From assembly GCF_003063665.1 (NCBI RefSeq), contig NZ_NESF01000007.1:62001-126000 (forward strand): 64,000 nucleotides of DNA, given 5' to 3'. Origin of the DNA: Limnohabitans sp. Hippo3 (GTDB lineage: Bacteria; Pseudomonadota; Gammaproteobacteria; Burkholderiales; Burkholderiaceae_C). Both the position numbers and the translations under genes were made by a program. Shown piece after piece: positions 1-9,805 of the stretch (position 1 is its first letter; every line of letters begins with the position of its first letter). The notes below the pieces were generated by a model that saw nothing but the letters and a program-made list of their open reading frames with translations, made no database searches and was not told where the DNA came from.

Positions 1-400
1 GCTTGTTGAAGTTCAGCCGTGCCAAATTGCGTTGCTGCGGGCTCAGGGCCACCCAGTCGGCCATTCGCGCATGCATGGTGATCTGGTCTGTCACCGACAG
101 TTGCGTGAAATTGGTTGAAATGGCCAGCCATTTGTTTTGCTGCTGGGGTGTCAAGGCCCCCCACTGCGCGCCCAAAGGTGCCAAAGCTTGTTTTTGCTGG
201 GGGGTGAGTTGTTGCCACGCTTTCGAGGCTGGACGCGGCTGAGCCTGTGGCGTGCTGGTCTGGCCTGGTGCAGCTGCAGGCGTTTGCGGTTCGGAGGATT
301 GCGCCGACACGGTGCTCAAACAAGCCGACAAAAGCCAAGCGCCGCCCAGTTTCAGGGCGGCACGCAGGCGCATGGGTCGGCTGGAATGGCGTTCAGTCAT
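1..400 (-). CDS. DUF3106 domain protein (partial)
   Basis: The gene starts with ATG at 400 and runs off the left edge of the window, so only the first 133 residues are visible. Residues 10-35 form a hydrophobic, signal-like segment (ALKLGGAWLLSACLSTVSAQ). A Pro/Gln-rich linker follows, then repeated 'W..L.PQQ...L' units such as WQQLTPQQKQAL and WVALSPQQRN, the hallmark of DUF3106. Proteins of this family are periplasmic or envelope-associated and of unknown function. The start overlaps the end of the DUF3619 gene by 8 bp, so it is the third gene of a sigma-factor operon. No RBS beyond the coupled stop is obvious. Confidence 0.8.
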   Translation of the reverse strand, partial: MTERHSSRPMRLRAALKLGGAWLLSACLSTVSAQSSEPQTPAAAPGQTSTPQAQPRPASKAWQQLTPQQKQALAPLGAQWGALTPQQQNKWLAISTNFTQLSVTDQITMHARMADWVALSPQQRNLARLNFNK

Positions 401-839
401 GGCTGGTGGGGTGGCCAAGGCTTTGCTTCAAAAAATGGGCGAAACCGGCATCGGTGTAAGCGTCCGGGGGCAATTCGTCGGTGAGCAAGGCCGAGTCGGT
501 TGCAGCGATTTCGGATGTGATGTGGTCTTGCTGGATCCATTGGATGGCCATCAAGCCGATCACCAAAGCCAGCAGGGGCAAGGCAGAGGCCAGGATGCTC
601 CACAGGTTCAGGCCTTCATCAGCGGGGGCGGTCAAGGTGCCGTTGCTGTTGATCTGTGTGTTGTTGGCCAGGCGTGACTGCACCAGCGGCTTGCGCTGCG
701 CCACGGCCAACTGCCGGGCCACGCGCAGCCGTTCGCTGATGTCATGGGGCAAGTCTGCAGCGGCCAGCGTCAGCTGGCGCGAAAAATGCTGGCCCCAGCG
801 GTCCACGTCTTGTTCGGTCGGTGTATGGGGGTGTTTCAT
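393..839 (-). CDS. DUF3619 family membrane protein, possible anti-sigma factor
   Basis: A 148-residue protein beginning MKHPHTPTEQ. A cytoplasmic N-terminal part (about 1-76) contains a helix with ISERLRVARQLAV. One transmembrane helix follows at about 79-101 (LWSILASALPLLALVIGLMA) and then a short acidic tail. This matches DUF3619, a family found beside ECF sigma genes in Burkholderiales. The start codon overlaps the sigma-factor stop (ATGA, 836-839), so the two are translationally coupled. One membrane helix beside a sigma gene suggests an anti-sigma role; this is inferred from context, since no anti-sigma motif such as a zinc site is visible. A longer in-frame start at 896 would lie inside the sigma gene and is not used. 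Confidence 0.8.
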   Translation of the reverse strand: MKHPHTPTEQDVDRWGQHFSRQLTLAAADLPHDISERLRVARQLAVAQRKPLVQSRLANNTQINSNGTLTAPADEGLNLWSILASALPLLALVIGLMAIQWIQQDHITSEIAATDSALLTDELPPDAYTDAGFAHFLKQSLGHPTSHD

Positions 840-1402
840 GGTCTGATTCCTTGTGTGCCCAAGGTTTTGCTCAGGGCTTGAATGGCCCGAGAACAATGGG
901 TTTTGACGCTGCCTTCTGAGCAGCCCATCACTGCGGCGGTCTCTGCAACGTCCAGCTCCTCCCAGTAACGCAGCAGGAAGGCTTCTCGTTGACGTGCCGG
1001 CAGGGCCATGACTGCTGTTTCGATGTGTTCCAAGGTCTGAAGTCGGCCCACCCAGTCTTCGGCGCTCTCAGACCCGGCCTCGCCGGAGCTGTCCGTGGTC
1101 ACTTCCAGCAGGTCAAAGTCGCCTTCTGCATCCGCACCGCTGAAATCCCCCAAGTTGCTGAAAACGGCGTTGCGGGTCTTTTGCCTGCGAAACCAGTCCA
1201 GCATGGTGTTGGACAGGATGCGCTGAAACAACAGGGGCAACTCGCTGATGGGTTTGTCGGCGTAGTTGGTACACAGCTTGATCATGCTGTCTTGCAGGAT
1301 GTCCAGGGCCGCATCCTCGTTCCGGACATGGTAGAAGGCGCGTTTGAACGCTTTCTTTTCCATGTTTTTCAGAAATTCTGAGAGTTCGGAGTCGGATGCC
1401 AA
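836..1402 (-). CDS. ECF-type RNA polymerase sigma factor
   Basis: A 188-residue sigma-70 family protein. Region 2 spans roughly residues 5-90 (KKAFKRAFYHVRNEDAALDI, then the DWFRRQKTRN core/-10 recognition helix). After an acidic linker, region 4 (about 125-185) has the helix-turn-helix LDVAETAAVMGCSEGSVKTH. I place the start at a TTG at 1402, giving LASDSELSEFL, because sequence upstream in the same frame looks like translated non-coding DNA. The gene heads an overlapping three-gene operon with the DUF3619 and DUF3106 genes. It probably controls an envelope response together with its membrane partner; the regulon is unknown. Confidence 0.85.
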   Translation of the reverse strand: MASDSELSEFLKNMEKKAFKRAFYHVRNEDAALDILQDSMIKLCTNYADKPISELPLLFQRILSNTMLDWFRRQKTRNAVFSNLGDFSGADAEGDFDLLEVTTDSSGEAGSESAEDWVGRLQTLEHIETAVMALPARQREAFLLRYWEELDVAETAAVMGCSEGSVKTHCSRAIQALSKTLGTQGIRP

Positions 1403-1717
1403 CTTTTTTTCAGCGCCCGTGTCGGCGGTGCGCTTGCCAGTTTTGGAAAATGAGGGGGGACTTGGCGGCCGGTGGGGGCCGCCGTCCAATGGGTGCGAAT
1501 TATGGCATCCGAAGGCCGCGCGTCGCGAAATCCGGAAAGAGCGTTTGACAAATGCGATAATGCGCGATTGCAATTGAAAAAAAGCAAACGGATCACCGTC
1601 CGGCACTTTTACAGTTTGGTGCCCATGTCTGTGGTCTCAAGTCCCAAAGCCACTTCACAAGAGTCGAGCCCAGGGGCACCCAAGGTTTTTCGTTAGAGAA
1701 ATTCACAAAGGTTGAAT
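1403..1717. other. Divergent intergenic region, sigma operon / ilv operon
   Basis: This 315-bp spacer separates the leftward sigma operon from rightward ilvI. It holds a good -35 hexamer TTGACA (1545-1550) with a weaker TGCAAT (1569-1574) 18 bp downstream, a candidate ilv promoter. A 23-codon open frame (1626-1697, MSVVSSPKATSQ...) lies before ilvI, but it has no run of Ile, Val or Leu codons and no terminator follows it. I therefore do not call it an attenuator leader. Confidence 0.4.
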
Positions 1718-3481
1718 ATGGAAATGAACAAGGCCGATACGGCACACACTTCTGCCGGCGCTCAGGAATTGCGCGGCGCAGAAATCCTCGTCAAAGCGCT
1801 CCAAGCTGAAAACGTGCAATACGTCTGGGGTTATCCCGGCGGTGCTGTTCTTCACATTTACGACGCTTTTTACAAACAAGACACCATTCAGCACGTTTTG
1901 GTGCGTCACGAGCAAGCAGCCGTGCACGCGGCAGACGGCTTTGCCCGTGCCACGGGCGAAGTGGGCGTGGCGCTGGTCACGTCGGGCCCTGGCCTGACCA
2001 ATGCCGTGACCGGCATTGCCACCGCCTACATGGACAGCATTCCCATGGTCATCATCAGCGGGCAGGTGCCCACTGCGGCCATTGGCTTGGACGCTTTCCA
2101 GGAGTGCGACACCGTGGGCATCACCCGCCCGATCGTCAAGCACAACTTTTTGGTCAAAGACGCCAAGGACATGGCCACGGTCATGAAAAAGGCGTTTCAC
2201 ATTGCCCGAAGCGGCCGTCCTGGCCCGGTGGTCGTGGACGTGCCCAAGGATGTTTCCTTCAACAAGACGCTGTTTTCGGGCTACCCCGAGTCGGTCGAGA
2301 TGCGCTCTTACAACCCCGTGCGCAAGGGTCATGGCGGGCAGATCCGCAAGGCTTTGCAGTTGTTGATGTCGGCCAAGCGCCCCTACATCTATACCGGTGG
2401 TGGTGTGCTGCTGAGCGATGCCAGCGCCGAACTTCGCGCCCTGGTGGACATGCTGAATTTCCCGGTCACCAACACCTTGATGGGTTTGGGTGCTTTCCCG
2501 GCCACCGACCGCCGTTTCCTGGGCATGTTGGGCATGCACGGGACGCTGGAAGCCAACAATGCCATGCAAAACTGCGACGTTTTGCTGGCTGTCGGTGCCC
2601 GTTTTGACGACCGCGTGATCGGCAACCCCAAGCACTTCGCTTCGGTGGACCGCAAAATCATCCACATCGACATCGACCCGTCCAGCATCTCCAAGCGCGT
2701 CAAGGTCGATGTGCCGATCGTGGGCGACGTGAAAGACGTGCTGACCGAGCTCATGGGCATGATCCGCGAGTCCGGCCTCAAGCCTGATGCGCAGGCGCTG
2801 AGTCAGTGGTGGGAAACGGTTGAAGGCTGGCGCAGCCGCAACTGCATGAAGTACGACAACAGCAACAATTTGGTGATCAAGCCGCAAAAGGTCATCGAGA
2901 CCTTGTGGGAGATGACCAAGGACTCGGATGCGTACATTACCTCCGACGTTGGGCAGCACCAGATGTGGGCGGCCCAGTACTACAAGTTCAACGAGCCTCG
3001 TCGCTGGATCAACTCCGGCGGTCTGGGCACCATGGGCGTGGGCATTCCTTACGCCATGGGCATCAAACTGGCCAAGCCCGACAGCGAAGTGTTCTGTGTC
3101 ACGGGCGAAGGCTCGGTGCAGATGTGCATCCAGGAACTGTCGACCTGCCTGCAGTACAACACGCCGATCAAGGTCCTGGCCCTGAACAACCGCTACCTGG
3201 GCATGGTGCGCCAGTGGCAAGAGATTGAATACTCCGGCCGCTACAGCCACAGCTACATGGACGCCTTGCCCAACTTCGTGAAGTTGGCCGAGGCCTATGG
3301 CCACGTCGGCATCCTGGTGGAAAAACCGGAAGATGTGGAACCTGCCTTGCGCGAGGCCCGTCGATTGAAGGACCGCACCGTTTTCCTGGATATCCGCACG
3401 GACCCGACCGAGAACGTGTTCCCCATGGTTCAGGCTGGCAAGGGCATCACCGAGATGCTCATGGGCGTGGAGGACCTGTAA
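1718..3481 (+). CDS. ilvI: Acetolactate synthase, large (catalytic) subunit
   Basis: This TPP/FAD enzyme condenses two pyruvates, or pyruvate and 2-oxobutyrate, in the first common step of Val/Leu/Ile synthesis. The 587 residues match the family length. The N-terminal pyrimidine-binding domain carries WGYPGGAV and the cofactor-activating Glu in VRHEQAAVHAADG (about E65). The central FAD-region includes FQECDTVGITRP. The C-terminal diphosphate domain has VTGEGSVQMCIQEL...LALNN, the GDG-N30-N type Mg/TPP motif with E in place of the central D. ATG 1718 is used; an in-frame TTG lies at 1712. The regulatory subunit starts 2 bp after the stop, so the genes form one transcript. The symbol ilvB would be equally acceptable. 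Confidence 0.96.
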   Translation: MEMNKADTAHTSAGAQELRGAEILVKALQAENVQYVWGYPGGAVLHIYDAFYKQDTIQHVLVRHEQAAVHAADGFARATGEVGVALVTSGPGLTNAVTGIATAYMDSIPMVIISGQVPTAAIGLDAFQECDTVGITRPIVKHNFLVKDAKDMATVMKKAFHIARSGRPGPVVVDVPKDVSFNKTLFSGYPESVEMRSYNPVRKGHGGQIRKALQLLMSAKRPYIYTGGGVLLSDASAELRALVDMLNFPVTNTLMGLGAFPATDRRFLGMLGMHGTLEANNAMQNCDVLLAVGARFDDRVIGNPKHFASVDRKIIHIDIDPSSISKRVKVDVPIVGDVKDVLTELMGMIRESGLKPDAQALSQWWETVEGWRSRNCMKYDNSNNLVIKPQKVIETLWEMTKDSDAYITSDVGQHQMWAAQYYKFNEPRRWINSGGLGTMGVGIPYAMGIKLAKPDSEVFCVTGEGSVQMCIQELSTCLQYNTPIKVLALNNRYLGMVRQWQEIEYSGRYSHSYMDALPNFVKLAEAYGHVGILVEKPEDVEPALREARRLKDRTVFLDIRTDPTENVFPMVQAGKGITEMLMGVEDL

Positions 3482-3483
3482 TC

Positions 3484-3975
3484 ATGAAACACATCATCGC
3501 TGTACTGATCGAAAACGAAGCGGGCGCCTTGTCCCGCGTGGTGGGGCTGTTCTCGGCCCGTGGCTACAACATCGAGTCCTTGACCGTGGCTCCGACCGAA
3601 GACCCGAGCCTGTCGCGCATGACCATCCAGACCACCGGGTCGGACGATGTGATCGAGCAAATCACCAAGCACCTGAATCGCCTGATCGAGGTGGTCAAGG
3701 TGGTCGACCTGACCGAAGGCGCTTACACCGAACGCGAGCTGATGCTGGTGAAGGTGCGCGCCGTGGGCAAGGAACGCGAAGAAATGAAACGCATGGCCGA
3801 CATCTTCCGTGGCCGTGTGATCGACGTCACCGACAAGAGCTACACGATTGAGCTCACCGGTGATCAGTCCAAGAACGACGCCTTTTTGGAGGCGATCGAC
3901 CGCAGTGCCATTTTGGAGACCGTGCGCACGGGTGCGTGCGGTATCGGGCGCGGCGAGCGCATCCTGCGCGTCTAA
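3484..3975 (+). CDS. ilvH: Acetolactate synthase, small (regulatory) subunit
   Basis: A 163-residue regulatory subunit that activates the catalytic subunit and gives valine feedback inhibition. The N-terminal ACT domain (about 1-75) begins MKHIIAVLIENEAGALSRVV and contains GLFSARGYNIESL. A C-terminal ALS_ss domain (about 80-160) includes REEMKRMADIFRGRV and the final CGIGRGERILRV. The length matches IlvH/IlvN. It follows ilvI after 2 bp and precedes ilvC by 39 bp. Confidence 0.96.
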   Translation: MKHIIAVLIENEAGALSRVVGLFSARGYNIESLTVAPTEDPSLSRMTIQTTGSDDVIEQITKHLNRLIEVVKVVDLTEGAYTERELMLVKVRAVGKEREEMKRMADIFRGRVIDVTDKSYTIELTGDQSKNDAFLEAIDRSAILETVRTGACGIGRGERILRV

Positions 3976-5031
<1,056 letters not shown>

Positions 5032-5050
5032 TCTGGCCCTTGGGCGAGTT

Positions 5051-5082
5051 TGAAAAAGGCCACTGCGGTGGCCTTTTTCTTG
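5051..5082 (+). terminator. Terminator after ilvC
   Basis: An inverted repeat (AAAAAGGCCAC / GTGGCCTTTTT, loop TGCG) ends in a T run 22 bp after the ilvC stop. Confidence 0.85.
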
Positions 5083-5149
5083 GGCGCTGGGTCTGCCTTA
5101 AACTCCGCTGACACGGGATGGCTCCGAAAAACCGTTACAGGAATGGACG

Positions 5150-5965
5150 ATGAACAAAGTCAACGACACCGCTGAAGACGCCGAAGTCGCCGCACCGGTG
5201 CGCAAACCCTCCAAGGGCATTTACATGCTGCCCAACATGATCACGCTGGCCGCGCTGTTCGCCGGTTTTTACGCGGTGGTCATGGCCATCAATGGCCGTT
5301 TTGACTTGGCCACGGTGGGCATTTTCAGTGCCATGGTGCTCGACAGCCTGGATGGCCGGGTGGCCCGCATGACCAATACCCAAAGTGCGTTTGGCGAGCA
5401 GATGGATTCGCTGTCGGACATGGTGTCGTTTGGTGCCGCGCCTGCCTTGATCGCCTACGTCTGGACTTTGAAGGAGCTGGGCCGTTGGGGCTGGATTGCC
5501 GCTTTTGTGTACTGCGCTTGTGCCGCGCTGCGCTTGGCACGCTTCAACGTCAACACGGGTGTGGTCGACAAGCGTTATTTTCAAGGTCTGCCCTCGCCAG
5601 CCGCTGCAGCCTTGGTGATGGGTTTTGTGTGGATCATGTTTGAAAACGCTGTGCCCGCCAAAGCGGTGTCGTGGGGCATGTTCGCCGTGTGCTTGTTTTC
5701 GGGCCTGACCATGGTGACCAATGTGCCGTTTTACAGCTTCAAGGACATGCACATGAAAAAGAGCGTGCCGTTTGCCACGCTGGTGCTGGTGGCTTTGGGC
5801 ATAGCAGCGGTGAACATCGACCCGCCCACCGTGTTGTTCGGTTTGTTCGTGGCTTATGGCCTGAGCGGTTACGTGATTTATGTCTGGCGCAAGGCCAAAG
5901 GGCAGCCGACCAGCATGATCAGCACCTCCACCGACGAGCCCGAAGAGCGTGGCTTACACCAGTGA
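5150..5965 (+). CDS. pssA: CDP-diacylglycerol-serine O-phosphatidyltransferase
   Basis: This integral membrane enzyme makes phosphatidylserine from CDP-diacylglycerol and serine, the precursor of phosphatidylethanolamine. The CDP-alcohol phosphotransferase motif D-G-x2-A-R-x8-G-x3-D-x3-D is complete at residues 68-90 (LDGRVARMTN...FGEQMDSLSD). About seven hydrophobic helices span residues 25-245, with a polar Thr/Ser-rich C-terminus. At 271 residues it is of the membrane (type II) PssA class rather than the E. coli peripheral type. It lies between the ilvC terminator and the leuA attenuator. Confidence 0.93.
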   Translation: MNKVNDTAEDAEVAAPVRKPSKGIYMLPNMITLAALFAGFYAVVMAINGRFDLATVGIFSAMVLDSLDGRVARMTNTQSAFGEQMDSLSDMVSFGAAPALIAYVWTLKELGRWGWIAAFVYCACAALRLARFNVNTGVVDKRYFQGLPSPAAAALVMGFVWIMFENAVPAKAVSWGMFAVCLFSGLTMVTNVPFYSFKDMHMKKSVPFATLVLVALGIAAVNIDPPTVLFGLFVAYGLSGYVIYVWRKAKGQPTSMISTSTDEPEERGLHQ

Positions 5966-6013
5966 TGTCCTGTGCACGACAAGGCCTGTTTTGAACTGTG
6001 CTACAGTGTTTGT

Positions 6014-6067
6014 ATGAAATTTTCTTTGTTTGCACTACTGCTAGCGCCCCACGGGCGGGATGTGTAG
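6014..6067 (+). CDS. leuL: leuA leader peptide (17 residues)
   Basis: A 17-codon frame, ATG at 6014 and TAG at 6065, encodes MKFSLFALLLAPHGRDV. It holds four Leu codons (TTG, CTA, CTG, CTA), three consecutive, two of them CTA, which is rare in GC-rich genes. A terminator hairpin follows 20 bp later and leuA 97 bp later. This is the arrangement of a ribosome-mediated attenuator that senses charged leucyl-tRNA. The peptide itself presumably has no other role. Confidence 0.75.
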   Translation: MKFSLFALLLAPHGRDV

Positions 6068-6128
6068 CGCACGCAAACATTTTCCCAAAAGGCCCGTATG
6101 CCATCCGCAACGGGCCTTTTGCATTTTT
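6046..6128 (+). promoter_or_regulatory. leuA transcription attenuator
   Basis: The terminator stem is AAAAGGCCCG (6087-6096) with CGGGCCTTTT (6111-6120), followed by a T-rich stretch. Within the leader peptide gene, GCCC (6046-6049) can pair with GGGC (6053-6056). The competing antiterminator is CGGGC (6052-6056) with GCCCG (6092-6096). Ribosome stalling at the Leu codons (6026-6043) would cover the first strand and free CGGGC to block the terminator. The four segments follow the classical 1:2 / 2:3 / 3:4 scheme. Confidence 0.75.
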
Positions 6129-6163
6129 TGCTTGGACTTGCGGGTTTTTGACCAGGAGTGAAC

Positions 6164-7702
6164 ATGGCTGACAAATTGATTATTTTCGACACCACTTTGC
6201 GTGACGGCGAGCAATCGCCGGGCGCCTCCATGACCCGCGATGAGAAACTGCGCATTGCCCGTCAACTGGAACGCCTGCGTGTGGACGTCATCGAAGCCGG
6301 TTTTGCCGCCAGCTCCAACGGTGACTTTGAGGCGGTCAAAACCATCGCCGACGCCATCAAGGATTCCACGATTTGCTCTTTGTCGCGTGCCAATGACCGT
6401 GACATTTCACGTGCGGCCGAGGCCCTCAAAGGGGCCAACAGCGGGCGGATCCACACCTTCATTGCCACCTCGCCTTTGCACATGGAAAAGAAGCTGCGCA
6501 TGACACCCGACCAGGTGTTTGAGCAAGCCAAGCAGTCGGTGCGCTTTGCCCGCAACCTGGTGGGCGACGTCGAGTTCAGCCCGGAAGACGGCTACCGCAG
6601 CGACATGGACTTTTTGTGCCGTGTGCTGGAAGCGGTGATTGCCGAGGGCGCCACCACCATCAACGTGCCCGATACCGTGGGTTATGCGGTGCCGGAGTTG
6701 TATGGCCAGTTCATCAAGACCCTGCGCGAGCGCATCCCCAACTCGGACAAAGCCATCTGGTCTGTGCATTGCCACAACGACTTGGGCATGGCCGTGGCCA
6801 ACTCCTTGGCAGGCGTCAAGTTGGGTGGGGCGCGTCAGGTCGAGTGCACCATCAACGGCTTAGGCGAGCGTGCGGGCAACTGCTCCCTCGAAGAAGTGGT
6901 CATGGCCGTCAAAACCCGCCGTGATTATTTTGGCCTCGACATTGGCATCGACACCAGCCACATCGTGGCGGCCAGCCGCATGGTCAGCCAGACCACCGGC
7001 TTCGTGGTGCAGCCCAACAAGGCGGTGGTGGGGGCCAACGCCTTTGCGCACGCCTCCGGCATTCACCAGGACGGCGTGCTCAAGGCGCGTGACACCTACG
7101 AAATCATGCGTGCCGAGGACGTGGGCTGGACCACCAACAAGATCGTCTTGGGCAAGCTCAGCGGCCGCAATGCCTTCAAGCAGCGCTTGCAGGACCTGGG
7201 CGTCACGCTCGACAGCGAGACCGAAATCAACAACGCCTTTGCCAAGTTCAAGGAGCTGGCCGACCGCAAGAGCGAAATCTTTGACGAAGACATCTTGGCT
7301 CTGGTCGGGGACGAAAGCGTGACCGCTGAAAAAGAGCAATACGGCTTTGTGTCGATGTCGCAACACAGCGAAACCGGTGAACGCCCCCATGCGGCAGTCG
7401 TTTTCACGGTCGATGGCAAAGAAGTCCGGGCCGAGTCGGACGGCAATGGTCCGGTGGATGCGTCCTTGAAGGCTATCGAGTCCCACATCAAAAGTGGGGC
7501 AGAAATGGTGCTGTATTCGGTCAACGCCATCAGCGGTTCGACCGAAAGCCAAGGCGAGGTGACGGTGCGCCTGCAAAACAGCGGTCGTGTGGTCAACGGC
7601 GTTGGCGCTGACCCGGACATCGTGGTGGCATCTGCCAAGGCGTACCTGAGTGCACTCAATAAATTGCAAAGCAAAGCCGATCGGGTGGCTGCTCAGGGAT
7701 AG
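6164..7702 (+). CDS. leuA: 2-isopropylmalate synthase
   Basis: This enzyme condenses acetyl-CoA with 2-oxoisovalerate, the committed step of leucine synthesis. The TIM-barrel domain has [12 protein letters not shown] at residues 8-19 (metal-binding D and the catalytic R-D pair), [14 protein letters not shown] with the two metal-ligand histidines, and GLGERAGN. The C-terminal LeuA_dimer domain (about 390-505) is the leucine feedback site. The 512 residues equal the usual length. ATG 6164 follows AGGAG with good spacing; an in-frame GTG at 6158 overlaps that RBS. Expression is controlled by the attenuator just upstream. Confidence 0.96.
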   Translation: MADKLIIFDTTLRDGEQSPGASMTRDEKLRIARQLERLRVDVIEAGFAASSNGDFEAVKTIADAIKDSTICSLSRANDRDISRAAEALKGANSGRIHTFIATSPLHMEKKLRMTPDQVFEQAKQSVRFARNLVGDVEFSPEDGYRSDMDFLCRVLEAVIAEGATTINVPDTVGYAVPELYGQFIKTLRERIPNSDKAIWSVHCHNDLGMAVANSLAGVKLGGARQVECTINGLGERAGNCSLEEVVMAVKTRRDYFGLDIGIDTSHIVAASRMVSQTTGFVVQPNKAVVGANAFAHASGIHQDGVLKARDTYEIMRAEDVGWTTNKIVLGKLSGRNAFKQRLQDLGVTLDSETEINNAFAKFKELADRKSEIFDEDILALVGDESVTAEKEQYGFVSMSQHSETGERPHAAVVFTVDGKEVRAESDGNGPVDASLKAIESHIKSGAEMVLYSVNAISGSTESQGEVTVRLQNSGRVVNGVGADPDIVVASAKAYLSALNKLQSKADRVAAQG

Positions 7703-7737
7703 TACTGAAGCCTTTAGATGTACTATCTGGCTTCAAT

Positions 7738-7777
7738 AAAGTCACGCAAGTCATTGTTCTTGCGTGACTTTTTTTAT
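7738..7777 (+). terminator. Terminator after leuA
   Basis: A perfect 13-bp stem (AAAGTCACGCAAG / CTTGCGTGACTTT, loop TCATTGTT) is followed by a T run. Confidence 0.9.
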
Positions 7778-7819
7778 TTCGGTACACTTGGAAACAATTG
7801 CCCCTATCATTGAACGACG

Positions 7820-8917
7820 ATGTCCCTGATGCGATTTGCTTCCCTGTTTCCCTTTCAAGCCACTGGCCGTTGGTCGCAGGGCTTGCTTGCCGCTTTGACC
7901 GCAGGGGTTTTTCTGGCCGTCTCGGCTTGGCCCAGTGCGGTGCTGGCACAAAACAAGGCGTCCACCGCCAAGAAGCGTCCGGCGGCAACGGTCAGTAAAA
8001 CCGTTCAGAAAAAAAAGCAGACCGTCGCTAAAAAATCCAAAGGCCAACGGGCCGGAGTCGCAAATAGCAAGGCAGCAGTGCCTATGCGTGCCTCTTACGG
8101 GCAAATGGCTGGTCTTCACAGCGCCAACGATCCTCTGGATTTGCGCTCCAGCGTGGCCCTGGTGATTGACCAGGACACCCGCGAAGTCCTGTTCCGTAAA
8201 AACGACCATGCCGTTTTGCCCATTGCCTCCTTGACCAAGTTGATGACCGGTCTGGTCATTTCCGAGGCGCAATTGCCCATGTCCGAGATGATCGCCATCA
8301 CCCAAGCCGATGTGGACACGGAAAAAGGCAGCACCTCCCGTTTGGCGGTGGGCACCGTGCTCAGCCGCGGTGATTTGCTCCATTTGGCGTTGATGTCCAG
8401 CGAAAACCGGGCGGCCCACGCTTTGGGCCGTACCTTCCCGGGTGGTTTGGATGCCTTCGTTGCGCGCATGAATGCGCGTGCGCAGGCTCTGGGCATGTCC
8501 GACACACGTTATGTGGAGCCGACAGGCTTGTCCAGCCGCAACCAGTCCAGCGCCAGTGACTTGGCCATTTTGGTGGGGGCTGCCTACAAAGAGCCGGTCT
8601 TGCGTGAGTTGTCCACTTCGCACGGCCGTGAGATCGAAGTGGGTCGCCGCACGCTTCAGTACAACAACACCAACCGTTTGGTGAAAAGTGCCGACTGGGA
8701 CATCGGTCTGCAGAAAACAGGCTACATCTCGGAGGCGGGTCAGTGCCTGGTGATGCAGGCGCAAGTGGCCGGGCGCAAACTGATCATGGTGTTTCTGGAT
8801 TCTGCGGGCAAACTTAGCCGCATCGCCGACGCTGAGCGTGTCCGCCGCTGGGTGGAGAAGTCGTCAGGTGCCTCCGGCGTCAGGCACTCGGCTTTGGCTG
8901 AACACTTGCCCGGCTGA
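7820..8917 (+). CDS. pbpG: D-alanyl-D-alanine endopeptidase (penicillin-binding protein 7)
   Basis: A periplasmic serine peptidase of the S11 family that cuts peptidoglycan cross-links. The N-terminal signal segment is hydrophobic (GLLAALTAGVFLAVSAWPSA, about 21-40). A Lys-rich linker (about 48-80) follows, then the transpeptidase-like domain. All three catalytic motifs are present: S137-L-T-K140, S194-E-N196 and K299-T-G301. The length (365 residues) and motif spacing fit PbpG better than the larger DacA carboxypeptidases, which carry an extra C-terminal domain. It is a single gene flanked by terminators. Confidence 0.9.
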   Translation: MSLMRFASLFPFQATGRWSQGLLAALTAGVFLAVSAWPSAVLAQNKASTAKKRPAATVSKTVQKKKQTVAKKSKGQRAGVANSKAAVPMRASYGQMAGLHSANDPLDLRSSVALVIDQDTREVLFRKNDHAVLPIASLTKLMTGLVISEAQLPMSEMIAITQADVDTEKGSTSRLAVGTVLSRGDLLHLALMSSENRAAHALGRTFPGGLDAFVARMNARAQALGMSDTRYVEPTGLSSRNQSSASDLAILVGAAYKEPVLRELSTSHGREIEVGRRTLQYNNTNRLVKSADWDIGLQKTGYISEAGQCLVMQAQVAGRKLIMVFLDSAGKLSRIADAERVRRWVEKSSGASGVRHSALAEHLPG

Positions 8918-8933
8918 TGCGTGTCCGCCCATG

Positions 8934-8960
8934 AAAAAAGGCCTCTCGGGGGCCTTTTTT
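8934..8960. terminator. Bidirectional terminator between pbpG and the iclR-type gene
   Basis: The stem AAAAAAGGCC / GGCCTTTTTT with a 7-nt loop has a T run on both strands. It serves the converging pbpG and IclR-family genes. Confidence 0.85.
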
Positions 8961-8977
8961 AATGAGCAAGCGGCGCC

Positions 8978-9757
8978 TCAATGGTCGCCGTGGTAACCCA
9001 GTGTTTTGCTGATCTCGAGTGACGTTGCCTGCAGCTTGGGCAGCCAGCCTTCGTCCAGGCGGTCGGCGGGGGCAGAGATGGACAAGCCGGCCAGCAGTTT
9101 CCCTTGGTCGTCGTAGATGCCGGCTGCGATGCAGCGCACGCCCAGTTCCAGCTCTTCGTTGTCTCGGGCAATGCCGTATTGCTTGACCCGGGCCAGCTCC
9201 CTTTCAAGAACCTGCAGCTGCGTGATGCTGTTGCGTGTCTGCCCCAGCAAACCGGTGCGTGTGGCGTAAGAGCGAACCCGCAGCGGGTCGTCTGCTGCCA
9301 GGAAAAGTTTGCCCACCGAAGTCAGGTGCAAAGGCGCCCGCCCGCCAATGGCCCGAACCACCTGCATGCCGGAGCGTTCGCTGTAGGCCCGCTCGATGTA
9401 GACGATTTCATCGCCTTGGCGCATGCTGAGGTTGACGGGTTGCTGAATGAGCTTGTGCAGCTCACGCATGGGCACCAGGGCCGCGTCGCGCACATTCAGC
9501 CGTCCTTTGACCAAGTTGCCCAGCTCCAGAAGCCGCATGCCCAGGCGGTAGTTGCCCGCTTCCGGGCGATCAACAAAACGGCCAGTGGCCAAATCGTTCA
9601 AGATGCGGTGCGCTGTAGAGGGGTGCAAGCCTGTTTTTTCACTGATCTCTTTCAGGGAGATCGCTTCTTCGCGGGAGGCGAGCACGTCAATCAGCGAAAA
9701 CATCCGCTCAATGACCTGGATGGTGGGAGAGGGTGTGAATGCAGGGTCTTTTTTCAT
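8978..9757 (-). CDS. IclR-family transcriptional regulator
   Basis: A 259-residue regulator. The N-terminal winged HTH (about 12-75) has IQVIERMFSLIDVL and the recognition helix KTGLHPSTAHRILNDLATGR. The C-terminal effector domain (about 85-255) contains GGRAPLHLTSVGKLFLA and ELGVRCIAAGIYD, typical of IclR ligand-binding domains. No metabolic gene is adjacent on its strand, so the effector and targets cannot be read from context. It is convergent with pbpG. Confidence 0.9.
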   Translation of the reverse strand: MKKDPAFTPSPTIQVIERMFSLIDVLASREEAISLKEISEKTGLHPSTAHRILNDLATGRFVDRPEAGNYRLGMRLLELGNLVKGRLNVRDAALVPMRELHKLIQQPVNLSMRQGDEIVYIERAYSERSGMQVVRAIGGRAPLHLTSVGKLFLAADDPLRVRSYATRTGLLGQTRNSITQLQVLERELARVKQYGIARDNEELELGVRCIAAGIYDDQGKLLAGLSISAPADRLDEGWLPKLQATSLEISKTLGYHGDH

Positions 9758-9805
9758 GGTGTCGTCAGGCGATGCTTAAATTTTACACTGTGAAAATTCA
9801 GTCCA

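Noticed and set aside
1626..1697. Leader peptide for ilvI
   Set aside because: The 23 codons contain no run of Ile, Val or Leu codons and no terminator hairpin follows before ilvI.
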